Shown: positions 6,954 to 13,731 of the stretch, piece by piece | How the letters are laid out: each line of letters starts with the position of its first letter | How positions within the stretch are numbered: position 1 is the first letter of the stretch | Origin: DASPTT01 sp035623275 | GTDB lineage: Bacteria > Actinomycetota > Acidimicrobiia > Acidimicrobiales > UBA8190 | Direction: 5' to 3' | Length of the DNA stretch: 14,626 bases | Assembly (NCBI GenBank): GCA_035623275.1 | Contig: DASPTT010000053.1 | Coordinates: forward strand, 1-14,626 | Made by a program: the position numbers and the translations under genes | Notes under the pieces: model-generated | The model's input: only the letters and a program-made list of their open reading frames with translations | The model's database searches: none | Told to the model about the DNA's origin: nothing

Positions 6954-7829
6954 TCAATGGCTTGAGACAAAGGTCGAGAGTGCCAGCTCCATTGAGGCCA
7001 CACTGGCAGAGCCAACGTGCTGTCCGACCTCCGATTCCGTAGTAAGGAACAGGCGAAGGCTTGAGTCGCAGACATCCCTTGCGGATGGGGCTAACCGGCA
7101 GGCGATCACTTGGCCATTCGCCGACATAGGTGGAGTGACGCTGGCCGTGAAGAGCGCCAGTATCGGGTCCGTTCCAATGCCAGGACCGAGGTTGAAGGTC
7201 GGGTCACTGACCCCCGGAGGCACCCAGACGGCTGCGGCGTAGAGATTCGTCACGCCCGTCGGGATCTGTTGCACCACCTCACCGGAGGGGCGGCTGCATG
7301 AGGCAAAGCCTCCCCGGAAGGCCTCATCAGCCGCCTGCACAGCCGGGATGTAGGGACAAGCCAGGTCGGCCGATGGACCTGCCCCGCCAGGCCGGAGCAC
7401 CATTTCGACCCCTTGGGATCCATCAGCACCCACAGTTGCGGTCATAACCATCCCCCCATCAGCGCTGGCGAAGGAACTCTGACAGTGGGAAGTCGAGGGG
7501 GCAATCAAGTAGGAGGCCGAGGCACTGAGGGGGAACACGGTCCCGAAAAGAGCCGCGCTGTTGGGAAGAGGCGAGAGGGCGATTGGCAACGTGAACGTCG
7601 CAGGTGGCGTCTGCGAGCTGTATGGGGCACTCACATAGTCGGAGGGATAGCTCGATGGAGGAATCGGGCAGGGAACGACACTCACCTTCACAGCCGACGG
7701 CACGCTTGTTATCGGTGACGAAGAAGTCGTCGATGAAGTGGCCGAAGAGGTCCTACCTGGACTACCACCACAGCCAGCAATACCGATTGCCGTGATGGCC
7801 AGAATGCTCGCCGCCCTGCGCCCCTGCAT
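6954..7829 (-). CDS. Secreted lipoprotein of unknown function
   Basis: 291 residues. The signal MQGRRAASILAITAIGIAGC has a clean lipobox IAGC (Cys20), then a Ser/Thr-rich linker (21-46). The mature part has six cysteines (about residues 54, 116, 157, 173 and two near the C-terminus), suggesting disulfides, and a Pro/Ser-rich first half (YPSDYVSAPYSSQTPP). I recognise no domain and no catalytic motif. It is convergent with the DUF11 gene, 57 bases apart. No Shine-Dalgarno precedes the ATG; CAATAT at 7838-7843 could be a -10 element giving an almost leaderless message. A 13-bp tandem repeat lies immediately upstream. Base composition is less GC-biased than the right half of the window, in keeping with accessory DNA. 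Confidence 0.78.
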   Translation of the reverse strand: MQGRRAASILAITAIGIAGCGGSPGRTSSATSSTTSSSPITSVPSAVKVSVVPCPIPPSSYPSDYVSAPYSSQTPPATFTLPIALSPLPNSAALFGTVFPLSASASYLIAPSTSHCQSSFASADGGMVMTATVGADGSQGVEMVLRPGGAGPSADLACPYIPAVQAADEAFRGGFASCSRPSGEVVQQIPTGVTNLYAAAVWVPPGVSDPTFNLGPGIGTDPILALFTASVTPPMSANGQVIACRLAPSARDVCDSSLRLFLTTESEVGQHVGSASVASMELALSTFVSSH

Positions 7830-7837
7830 CGGCGGAG

Positions 7838-7874
7838 ATATTGCAATGGTCGAGGACTTGCTTGCAATGGCCGA
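7838..7874 (-). promoter_or_regulatory. Tandem 13-bp repeats over the promoter of the 6954-7829 lipoprotein
   Basis: TTGCAATGGTCGA (7841-7853) and TTGCAATGGCCGA (7862-7874) are direct repeats with one mismatch, offset by 21 bases, two helical turns. On the minus strand they precede and touch the probable -10 CAATAT (7838-7843), with the start codon at 7829. That geometry is typical of sites for an activator or repressor that binds as adjacent units on one face of the DNA. No cognate regulator can be named. Confidence 0.45.
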
Positions 7875-7985
7875 TCTATCCCAGCGACCACCCGCTAATG
7901 CCGGATCCCGAGTGCCTGTTCAGGCGGCCAGATCCGCCCCATATCGCTCTGCAGGGCCTCACCGACCAGGCGTAGGATTCGACCG

Positions 7986-8174
7986 GTGCCCAGCAAGCTT
8001 CCGACCGAAGACGACCGGCTCGAGGTGCTTCGCCGGCTCCTTGCCGGGCTGGCCGCCGGCGACGAGGTCCCGGACATCGCCGGGTCGATGTGGGAGCTCC
8101 ACCCCAAGGACAACACGTTCCCAGGCGAAGTCTTCATGGCCCTGGCTCGGGACGCCATGGACACTCGAGGCTGA
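7986..8174 (+). CDS. 62-residue acidic protein, function unknown
   Basis: GTG start; MPSKLPTEDDRLEVLRRLLA continues into an amphipathic helix, then GDEVPDIAGSMWELHPKDN and a second helix (EVFMALARDAMDTRG). It is acidic, without cysteines, signal peptide or membrane segment. Codon third positions are strongly G/C, and competing frames give only low-complexity Arg/Ser/Pro protein, which favours this frame. TAGGAT at 7973-7978 lies 7 bases before the GTG and could be a -10 for a leaderless transcript; no ribosome site is present. It is divergent from the lipoprotein at 6954-7829 and is the last gene before the tRNA scar. Confidence 0.5.
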   Translation: MPSKLPTEDDRLEVLRRLLAGLAAGDEVPDIAGSMWELHPKDNTFPGEVFMALARDAMDTRG

Positions 8175-8260
8175 CTCGACAACTGCACGGCGTGCCGAAC
8201 GGTGCACGAGGATTTGCGATGCCACTCGAGCTCGTCCGTCGACGCGTGACGGGCCAGGCG

Positions 8261-8276
8261 ACCTGAAAAGCCTTGG
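8261..8276 (+). repeat. Extra copy of the tRNA-Ser attachment core
   Basis: ACCTGAAAAGCCTTGG here matches ACTTGAAAAGCCTTGG at 8311-8326 at 15 of 16 positions, exactly 50 bases upstream. The matching part is the anticodon loop and the 3' anticodon stem of the tRNA-Ser fragment; similarity stops where the variable arm begins. It looks like a second att core, from an earlier insertion or from the element itself. Confidence 0.6.
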
Positions 8277-8311
8277 ATCGCCGGCGGCGCCGTTGTCCAG
8301 CGTTTCTCACA

Positions 8312-8365
8312 CTTGAAAAGCCTTGGCCCCCTCGGGGCCCGTGGGTTCAAATCCCACTCCCTCCG
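8312..8365 (+). pseudogene. 3' half of a tRNA-Ser(TGA) gene, attachment-site remnant
   Basis: The piece begins in the anticodon loop (CTTGAAA, anticodon TGA), continues with the 3' anticodon stem AGCCT, and has a long variable arm with stem GGCCCC/GGGGCC. The T arm is intact (GTGGG-TTCAAAT-CCCAC, 8341-8357), then the 3' acceptor strand TCCCTCC and discriminator G73 at 8365. Long variable arm, G73 and the anticodon identify tRNA-Ser. The bases before 8312 (TCACA) cannot pair with AGCCT, and no 5' acceptor or D arm is in place, so this is a displaced half and not a working tRNA. It is the usual product of integration at a tRNA anticodon loop and marks the element/chromosome junction. Confidence 0.85.
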
Positions 8366-8391
8366 CAGTCCGACCAGGATTGCTCGGCCCG

Positions 8392-9315
8392 TCAGGGGCC
8401 ACCCTCCGGTAGACGCAAAGGGCCTGGTCCCGTAGCCGCGCGCTCAGCGTCGAGTCGGGCGTCGAGTTCGGCCGTGCGTTCCTCTTCGTAGCGCACCCAT
8501 CGGACCAGGCACGGGATCATGGCCAGCGCCATGATGCCGTCCCCTCCGATCCACATGATCGAGCCTCCGATGTGGAGGTCGGCGACTCGGCTTGGCCCCC
8601 AGGCGCGGGTGAAGGTGTCGTAGTAGGGGAACATCTCCTGGACGGCGGAGACCAGCGCGATCCCGCAGAACGTGTCGACCGGGATGGCCAGGGCGAGATA
8701 GAGCAGGCGGACGCCGGGGTGCAGCGGGTGCCGGCTGGGCTCGATGGCCACCACCGGCCGCCAGAACAGGTAGCCGACGAGTAGGAAGGCCAAGTGCTCG
8801 TTGTCGTGGGCCAGATCGTGGGTGAGGGTGAAGTTGTAAAGGCTGGTCAGATGGGCGACGGGGATCAGCACGGCGTAGAGGACGAAACCGGTGATCGGGT
8901 GCCCGATGACCTCGGCCACCTTGGAGCCGAGCACGAGCGTCACGATTCGGTGGGTGCGCCCGCTCGTTGCGCGCTCCAGCAGCTCCAGGGGGCCACCCAT
9001 GGCATAGAGGGGGGCGGCGATCATGATCAGCAGCAGGTGCTGGATCATGTGGTCGTAGAACAGGACATCGTCGTAGACGCCGACGAAGAGCTGGATGGCG
9101 ACGAAGGTCACCGCCGTGCCACCGAGGAACGCCACCGTCCGGCGCACCGACCATGGGGCCTGCGGGTTGGCCCGGTTGAACCGGTGGACGCCGAGCAGGT
9201 AGAGCACGGCGGCCCCGAAGATGAGCAGGCATGGAGTAAAGGCGATGGTGGTCGACCCGACGTTGTGCCAGATGTCGGGGGGGACGTCGTCGGCCAGGAA
9301 CGCGACGGGCACCAT
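8392..9315 (-). CDS. ctaG: Cytochrome c oxidase assembly protein, CtaG/caa3 type
   Basis: 307-residue polytopic membrane protein with about seven hydrophobic segments. The pattern of the caa3-type CtaG family (distinct from the CtaG/Cox11 family) is clear: VYDDVLFYDHMIQHLLLIMI (about 80-99) with conserved Asp and His residues, APLYAMGGP after it, a LTHDLAHDNEHLAFLLVGYL stretch with several His, and LYLALAIPVDTFCGIAL later. Such proteins help build the copper centre of haem-copper oxidases. The charged tail (YEEERTAELDARLDAERAA) is probably cytoplasmic. It starts 3 bases after the stop of the SCO1-like gene without its own clear ribosome site, so it is probably translationally coupled. Its end is 26 bases from the tRNA-Ser scar. 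Confidence 0.85.
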   Translation of the reverse strand: MVPVAFLADDVPPDIWHNVGSTTIAFTPCLLIFGAAVLYLLGVHRFNRANPQAPWSVRRTVAFLGGTAVTFVAIQLFVGVYDDVLFYDHMIQHLLLIMIAAPLYAMGGPLELLERATSGRTHRIVTLVLGSKVAEVIGHPITGFVLYAVLIPVAHLTSLYNFTLTHDLAHDNEHLAFLLVGYLFWRPVVAIEPSRHPLHPGVRLLYLALAIPVDTFCGIALVSAVQEMFPYYDTFTRAWGPSRVADLHIGGSIMWIGGDGIMALAMIPCLVRWVRYEEERTAELDARLDAERAATGPGPLRLPEGGP

Positions 9316-9318
9316 GGC

Positions 9319-10089
9319 TCAGGCCTGGTAGGGGATCGTCTGACCCAGCATCCAGCCCAGCGAGACCAGGGCGTCGGTGGGAGTCCAGGCCGGCTGAGGA
9401 GGGTGGGCGAGGTGGTCGAGGCCTTCGTCGTTGAGAAAAGCGTGGAGCTTCGGGTTGAGCTTCCCGTTGAACGCCGGGGCCGCCCCGGTGAAGAAGCGCA
9501 TGGCCCCGGTCGGTGAGATGAGGACATATCCGTCGGAGTGGTTCACGTCGTAGGTGAGGGGCTGACCCGTCCACCAGTCGATCGCCGGCGGATTGTCCTG
9601 TGGCACCCTCTGGTAGACGAACCCGAAGAACGTGGCGATCGTGGTCAGCGCCTGATCCGATTCGGTGACCAGCTCCCAGTTGGCCAGGGTCAGGCGCGCG
9701 TAGGCGGCGAGCCGGGCTGGGCTATCACGATCGGGGTCGACGCTCAGCTCCACGATCTGGACCTTGTCGGCGAGGTGGGCCGCTTGGAGCGAGTGCTCGA
9801 CCTGCAGGAGGTTGCCGGTGGTCATGGGGCAGATGTCGCTGCACAGGCTGAGAAAGGGCACCAGCATGACCGTCCGACCCTGAAACGAGGCGAGCGTCAC
9901 CGGTCGCCCAGCTTGGTCTGTGAGCGGGGCCTGCATGACCGAGGACGGGATCGCCTTGGACTCCACCGTGCCCGATCCGGCCGGGGGTGGCCCCGGCGGG
10001 CCGTCGGAGCAACCGGCGAGCACGAGGCCGGCGCAGGCCAACACGGCGGCGGCCTTGGCGCGGCGGGCATGGGCAGACGGGCGGGGCAT
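9319..10089 (-). CDS. SCO1/SenC family copper chaperone lipoprotein
   Basis: 256 residues from the ATG at 10089; an upstream ATG at 10152 would run through the operator and lengthen the signal peptide, so it was rejected. Lipoprotein signal ending LVLAGC (Cys27), then a Gly/Pro linker and a thioredoxin-like SCO domain (about 48-225). The copper site is present: C83 and C87 in LCSDICPMTT and H184 in DVNHSDGY. SCO proteins deliver copper to, or reduce the cysteines of, the CuA site of cytochrome oxidase outside the membrane. The first gene of a two-gene unit with ctaG. No oxidase subunit gene is nearby in the window. Confidence 0.9.
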   Translation of the reverse strand: MPRPSAHARRAKAAAVLACAGLVLAGCSDGPPGPPPAGSGTVESKAIPSSVMQAPLTDQAGRPVTLASFQGRTVMLVPFLSLCSDICPMTTGNLLQVEHSLQAAHLADKVQIVELSVDPDRDSPARLAAYARLTLANWELVTESDQALTTIATFFGFVYQRVPQDNPPAIDWWTGQPLTYDVNHSDGYVLISPTGAMRFFTGAAPAFNGKLNPKLHAFLNDEGLDHLAHPPQPAWTPTDALVSLGWMLGQTIPYQA

Positions 10090-10124
10090 GCGCGGTCGGG
10101 GACTCCTCTCGGGTTCGACGGACC

Positions 10125-10152
10125 GTAGTACTACACGCTGTAGAAGCGCCAA
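10125..10152. promoter_or_regulatory. BlaI-type operator over the predicted sco1 promoter
   Basis: The bases 10125-10143 hold three GTAG/CTAC half-sites: the palindrome GTAGTACTAC (10125-10134) and, overlapping it, CTACA-CGC-TGTAG (10131-10143). BlaI, MecI and CopY repressors recognise TACA/TGTA or CTAC/GTAG dyads; the usual spacer is two bases, here three. On the minus strand TTGGCG (10147-10152) and TACTAC (10125-10130) make a -35/-10 pair with 16 bases between, so a bound repressor would block sco1-ctaG. The blaI start is 68 bases to the right of the dyad, compatible with autoregulation. Confidence 0.6.
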
Positions 10153-10210
10153 CCGAGATGTTGCTACCCTGTGGCCGGCGACGACTGGGGCTGGAACCTT
10201 GGGAGGTACG

Positions 10211-10576
10211 GTGGCCCGTCTCGGGGAGCTGGAGCGCCAGGTGATGGAGATCCTCTGGGGCGGTTTCGGGACCGAGCTGAGCGGTCGGGAGGTGGCTGCC
10301 CAGTTGCCGGGCCACGCCTACACCACGGTGCTGACCGTGCTTGGCCGCCTGGAGCGCAAGGGCCTCGTTCTGCGTGAGCGGCGACGGACGTCTCACCGGT
10401 ACTCGGCGGTGGCCTCTCGGGAAGCGTTCGTGGCCGAGCTGATGCACGAGGCGCTCGACGCCACCCCCGATCGGGATGCCGCTCTGGTGCGCTTCGCCGA
10501 GACGGTGACGGGCGACGAGGCCCGTGTGCTGCTTGACGCCCTCGACCGCTCGAAGCCGGCGAAGCGTTCACGATGA
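10211..10576 (+). CDS. BlaI/MecI/CopY family repressor
   Basis: 121 residues, GTG start with GGAGG 4 bases before it. The winged-helix domain covers about 1-68: LGELERQVMEILWGGFG, TELSGREVAAQL, and the recognition helix region AYTTVLTVLGRLERKGLVLRERR, followed by wing residues SHRYSAVAS. The C-terminal part (70-115) is the helical dimer arm. These dimers repress their targets and are inactivated when a partner M56 peptidase cleaves them, or by copper in CopY. No CopY-type CxC metal site is present, so peptidase control is more likely. It overlaps the M56 gene by 4 bases (ATGA), the classic two-gene arrangement. Confidence 0.92.
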   Translation: MARLGELERQVMEILWGGFGTELSGREVAAQLPGHAYTTVLTVLGRLERKGLVLRERRRTSHRYSAVASREAFVAELMHEALDATPDRDAALVRFAETVTGDEARVLLDALDRSKPAKRSR

Positions 10577-11478
10577 TCGCCGCCCTGGTCTTCGGCGCCC
10601 TCCTGGTCGCGCTGTACTGGATGGCGCCCATCTTCCTCGCCGGGGCTCGGTGGCCCAGTCGGGCTCCACGAGCTGCCGTGGCTTTGTGGCAGGCGATCGG
10701 CGTTGCCGGCGCGCTCTGCGCGATCGGTGCCGGGCTGTCGGTCGCCGTAGCGCCCGCTCAGCTGACCGTCGTGGGCGGAGTGGAGCACATCGCGCACGAG
10801 GCGGCCCTGGGCCGACCGTTCCAGGGCCTGGGCCTGTACGCCGCCCTCGGGTTGCAGTTGGCCACGGACGTGGCCTTCGTCCTGCTCCTGGGTCTCACGA
10901 TGACGACCCTCCGGACGGCGCGAGGCCGGGCCCGTCATCGCCGACTGCTGGACCTGGTGGCCCGCCAATCCGAGTCGGCTCCGGGCGCGTTGCTCGTCGA
11001 CGACGCGCGGGCAGCGGCCTACTGCCTCCCCGGGCTCCGGCCGCGGGTCGTGGTGAGCTCGGGTACCCTCCGTCTCCTTTCGACCGACGAACTGGGTGCC
11101 GTCCTCGCGCACGAACAGGGTCATGCGCACGGCCGGCACGGGATCGTCCTGTTGCCCTTCTCATCGCTCGACACCCTGCTGGGTTGGGTTCCCTACGCAC
11201 GACACGCCCGGGCTCAGGTGGCGGGCCTGCTCGAGATGGCGGCGGACGACTATGCCGAGCGTCGTATGGGCACGGGGCCACTTGTTTCGGCGCTCATCGA
11301 GATGTCGACCGCCGTGCACGCGCCCAGTTGTGCCTTCTCCGCCGGGGGCGCGGGGGTCACCAGCAGGGTCCGGCGGCTCATGGAACCGGACCACCGTTCG
11401 AGACCAGCCGCCGCCACGGCGGTTGCTCTGGCGACGGTGATCGTGATCCTGCCGGCCCTAGCGCTCGGAGCGCTGTAG
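10573..11478 (+). CDS. M56 family membrane peptidase (BlaR1/MecR1-like, without sensor domain)
   Basis: 301 residues with several membrane segments (about 4-24, 36-60, 86-110, 281-300). The zinc site is H180-E181-x-x-H184 in LAHEQGHAHGRH, with E221 in LLEMAADDYAERR as probable third ligand. The VVVSSGTLRLLSTDELGAVLAHE run is typical of M56. Unlike staphylococcal BlaR1 it has no C-terminal penicillin-binding sensor domain; it ends with a final hydrophobic stretch. It would cleave or otherwise inactivate the BlaI partner on a signal that is not known. The start overlaps the blaI stop, so the two are translationally coupled. Confidence 0.92.
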   Translation: MIAALVFGALLVALYWMAPIFLAGARWPSRAPRAAVALWQAIGVAGALCAIGAGLSVAVAPAQLTVVGGVEHIAHEAALGRPFQGLGLYAALGLQLATDVAFVLLLGLTMTTLRTARGRARHRRLLDLVARQSESAPGALLVDDARAAAYCLPGLRPRVVVSSGTLRLLSTDELGAVLAHEQGHAHGRHGIVLLPFSSLDTLLGWVPYARHARAQVAGLLEMAADDYAERRMGTGPLVSALIEMSTAVHAPSCAFSAGGAGVTSRVRRLMEPDHRSRPAAATAVALATVIVILPALALGAL

Positions 11479-11563
11479 GCCTCGCTGGCGTCGGGGATCA
11501 CCGTCGCCGGCATGGTCGGAAAGGCCCGCAGCTCGCAGATCGGGAAAAGAGCTCCAAGGCGAT

Positions 11564-11585
11564 GAGCGGACACGCCGATCCGCTC
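11564..11585. terminator. Weak hairpin between convergent M56 and PucR genes
   Basis: GAGCGG (11564-11569) and CCGCTC (11580-11585) form a 6-bp stem with a 10-base loop in the 110-base gap between the convergent genes. No T-run. It may end transcription in both directions, but the stem is short for this base composition. Confidence 0.25.
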
Positions 11586-11588
11586 CCC

Positions 11589-12845
11589 TCAGCCGGCCCT
11601 CCGCGAGCGATGTTCGTCGGACCGCCGCAGGGAATCGATGATGGAGTGGGCACGGGTCGCGACCTGCAGGTTGAACCGCACCTCGGGGTCGGCGAGGTCG
11701 TGGCCGCTGATCTCGCGGATGCGCTGGAGGCGGTACTTGAGGGTGTTGCGGTGCACGATCAAGGCCTGCGCGGTGGGATCGAGCGCGCCGCCCTTGTTCA
11801 GGAACGTTGCCAGCGTGCGGACCAGCTCGATGTGGTGCAGGTCGTCGTACTGGACAAGGGAGCCGATCCAGCGGTCGATGAAGGCCCGGAGCAAGCCGGG
11901 ATCCGTCGGTGAGACGACCAGCGCGCAGAAGCCGAGGTCCTCGAAGGCGGTCACCGACGGGATCTCAAGTGCCGTTCCGATCCGCAGCGCCAGATCGGCG
12001 CCGTGGAGCGACTCCTTGATCCCCTCCAATCCGTTGGAAGGCCCACCGACACCGACGCGCCACGGAGTCCGGCTGTAGGGGCCGAGATGCTGACCGAACT
12101 TCCCCCAGTCGACGTCTCGTTCGGCGACCAGCACCACGCGGCCCTCCAGCGTCGAGACGATCGGGAGGATTCCCATGTCCATGACCGAGTCGGCCACCAT
12201 CTCCACGACCGTCGGGGTGGTCGAGGGCGGATCAACCAGCACCACGCGGCAGAGCGCCGCGGGATCGACGCCCACCCGGTGGGCGAGGTCGTAGGCGAGA
12301 TCGTCGCGTCCGGCGACGAGCGCGTCGCACAGCGCCTGGCAGAGGGTGCGGTGGGCGACCCGGCTGCCGCTGAGGCGGGCCAGCTCGATGGCCGCGACGT
12401 GCGCGGCTGCCTGCAAGGCGAGCACCCCCTCGTCGCCCGAGCCTGCCACCGGCTTCCACGACGCCACGTGGCCCACCGTCTCGTCGCCCGAGCGGGCGAT
12501 GCAGACCACCCAGTCCCCGACGCGGCCGACGCCCTCCGACCCGAGCTGGTCGTCCGGCAGGGGCAGGCGGATCGAACCGGCGTCGAGTTCGAAGCCCGCG
12601 GCAGACAAGCACCGGCCGCTCGGGTCCGTGAATGCCACGGGCGCGTCGAGCTTCCGGGTGAGCTCCTCCGCCAATCCGTCGAGTCCTTCGCCCCGCGCGA
12701 GGTGGTCGACGAGGGCACGGATGAGCTCGTACGCCCCGCTGAACACCTCGTCCGCGCTCCGAGGACCGCCCGCGCCCGGAGCGGTGACGTCCGGCCCGAG
12801 CGCCGGCGGGAGAGGTTCAGGAGCGTCAGGGTTGCTGAGCGGCAT
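11589..12845 (-). CDS. PucR/CdaR family transcriptional regulator
   Basis: 418 residues from the ATG at 12845 (MPLSNPDAPEPLPPALG). The frame is open another 120 codons upstream, but that stretch is low in coding character and overlaps the control region. After a Pro-rich tail there is a ligand-sensing region (about 35-155: VFSGAYELIRALVDHLARGE, DWVVCIARSGDETVGHVASW), a GGDEF-like CdaR segment (about 180-300: WRVGVGGPSNGLEGIKESLH), and the diagnostic C-terminal helix-turn-helix (about 340-400: LVRTLATFLN, ALIVHRNTLKYRLQRIREIS, PEVRFNLQVATRA). Members usually activate catabolic genes (purine, sugar acid or amino acid) on binding a metabolite. The ligand here is unknown. It is divergent from the MarR gene. 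No Shine-Dalgarno is seen before the ATG. Confidence 0.88.
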   Translation of the reverse strand: MPLSNPDAPEPLPPALGPDVTAPGAGGPRSADEVFSGAYELIRALVDHLARGEGLDGLAEELTRKLDAPVAFTDPSGRCLSAAGFELDAGSIRLPLPDDQLGSEGVGRVGDWVVCIARSGDETVGHVASWKPVAGSGDEGVLALQAAAHVAAIELARLSGSRVAHRTLCQALCDALVAGRDDLAYDLAHRVGVDPAALCRVVLVDPPSTTPTVVEMVADSVMDMGILPIVSTLEGRVVLVAERDVDWGKFGQHLGPYSRTPWRVGVGGPSNGLEGIKESLHGADLALRIGTALEIPSVTAFEDLGFCALVVSPTDPGLLRAFIDRWIGSLVQYDDLHHIELVRTLATFLNKGGALDPTAQALIVHRNTLKYRLQRIREISGHDLADPEVRFNLQVATRAHSIIDSLRRSDEHRSRRAG

Positions 12846-13131
12846 CGAGCGACCACCGATGGTGGTAACAGGCTTGCGGTTTCGGACTCGGACTCTTCGA
12901 AGGCCCGTGTGTGCCGCCCACCGGGGCCCCATGACCTCCAGGACCCGCTCACTGGCTTCGTTTGCACTGTACACGGGGCCCGCGCCAATGCGTACGCCAA
13001 GGCAAGACGAATTCCCACGCCGAAGTTTGGCCATGGCAGCCAATACACCCCCAGGTGCCACCTTCCGATGCACCCTCTTGCAGCACACGTGCCGGTGACC
13101 CGGCAGATCGGACCACGAGGAGGTTCCTGGA
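12846..13131. promoter_or_regulatory. Divergent control region between PucR and MarR genes
   Basis: 286 bases with no convincing gene. Six bases before the PucR start is a perfect inverted repeat ACCACC-GAT-GGTGGT (12852-12866), a candidate operator for autoregulation. At the other end, GAGGAGGT (13117-13124) is the ribosome site of the MarR gene. I see no clear -35/-10 pair for either gene, and no riboswitch-like structure. Confidence 0.35.
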
Positions 13132-13731
13132 ATGTTCATCGCCGCATTGGCAGACCGCCAGGTGCCGGGTGCGCAGTCGGAGCGCGAAGCGCGAGAGGCC
13201 GCCACCAGGGATTACGTGCTGGTCGAGGCGGTCATGGTCACGGGCCAGGCGATCGATGCCATCGTCGCCGGGTCGCTCATGCGAGCGGCCCAGAACCTGA
13301 CGTTCCCGCAGCTGCGGGCCTTGCTGGCACTCTGCGAAGACAAGCGACGCCTGAGCGACCTCGCTGCCTGCCTCAACGTCTCCGCCTCGAGCACGACGCG
13401 CATGGTTGACCGGCTGGTCAACAAGAGGTTGGCCACCAGAGAGCGCGACCCCGTGGACCGTCGCGAGGTCGTCATCGAGATATCCGCCCAGGGCCGTCAT
13501 GTGGTCGCCGACGTCATGGCGACCTGGCGGGCCGAGGTGCACTCGGCGCTCGAGCAGATGTCCTCCGGCGAGCTGGTGGAATTGGTGAGCTCCCTCCATG
13601 TGCTCACGTCGGCCGCGGCCGGAAAGCTGCATGGAGGGCCCGGTGCCAGAGTCGACCATCGGCCCGGGATCATCCCCTCGGACACCGTTCACTCGTTCTT
13701 CCGAGATCCGCAGGAGCAGCCGGTCGGATGA
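13132..13731 (+). CDS. MarR family transcriptional regulator
   Basis: 199 residues, ATG with GAGGAGGT 7 bases upstream. The winged helix-turn-helix is clear: LTFPQLRALLALCEDKRRL (about 57-75), SDLAACLNVSASSTTRMVDR (recognition helix, about 76-95), and the wing NKRLATRERDPVDRREVVIE with the family's DxRR motif. Flanking helices at both ends form the dimer. The C-terminal tail of about 35 residues (GGPGARVDHRPGIIPSD and on) is longer than in most MarR proteins. These dimers usually repress a neighbouring operon until a small phenolic or oxidant signal is bound. It heads a plus-strand unit: its stop overlaps the start of the receiver gene. Confidence 0.9.
   Translation: MFIAALADRQVPGAQSEREAREAATRDYVLVEAVMVTGQAIDAIVAGSLMRAAQNLTFPQLRALLALCEDKRRLSDLAACLNVSASSTTRMVDRLVNKRLATRERDPVDRREVVIEISAQGRHVVADVMATWRAEVHSALEQMSSGELVELVSSLHVLTSAAAGKLHGGPGARVDHRPGIIPSDTVHSFFRDPQEQPVG

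Larger units (their letters stand above)
1..8365. mobile_element. Putative integrated genomic island, right end at the tRNA-Ser fragment
   Basis: Inferred, not directly seen as a whole. The right limit is the 3' half of a tRNA-Ser gene at 8312-8365. Elements that integrate into a tRNA 3' end leave the rebuilt whole tRNA at one end and the displaced 3' piece at the other. Because the fragment reads on the plus strand, the element should lie to its left, and the whole tRNA-Ser beyond the left edge. Content fits: an integrase, several small lipoproteins and orphan enzymes, and repeats, in contrast to the core-like respiratory and regulatory genes to the right. The left end is not in the window, and the integrase may belong to another insertion. 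Confidence 0.4.

Noticed and set aside
7641..7670. GGAGGGATAGCTCGATGGAG resembles a tRNA-Ser 5' end; GGAGGGA would pair exactly with the TCCCTCC of the fragment at 8358-8364, and a GCTC/GGGC D stem with one wobble can be drawn
   Set aside because: No anticodon stem follows that could pair with AGCCT, and the site lies inside a convincing minus-strand lipoprotein gene, so the match is probably chance.
7738..8316. 192-codon plus-strand frame across 7738-8316
   Set aside because: Low-complexity Arg/Ser/Pro protein spanning a divergent promoter, an opposing lipoprotein gene and the att core; not a plausible gene.
8444..9574. 376-codon minus-strand frame overlapping ctaG and sco1
   Set aside because: His/Arg/Pro-rich frame-shifted shadow of two clear genes.
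10090..10152. Upstream ATG adding 21 residues to the SCO1-like protein
   Set aside because: It would run through the operator and promoter and place an Arg-rich stretch before an already complete lipoprotein signal.
12846..13205. 120-codon upstream extension of the PucR frame
   Set aside because: It overlaps the MarR start region, has low-complexity sequence, and the ATG at 12845 gives the usual family architecture.
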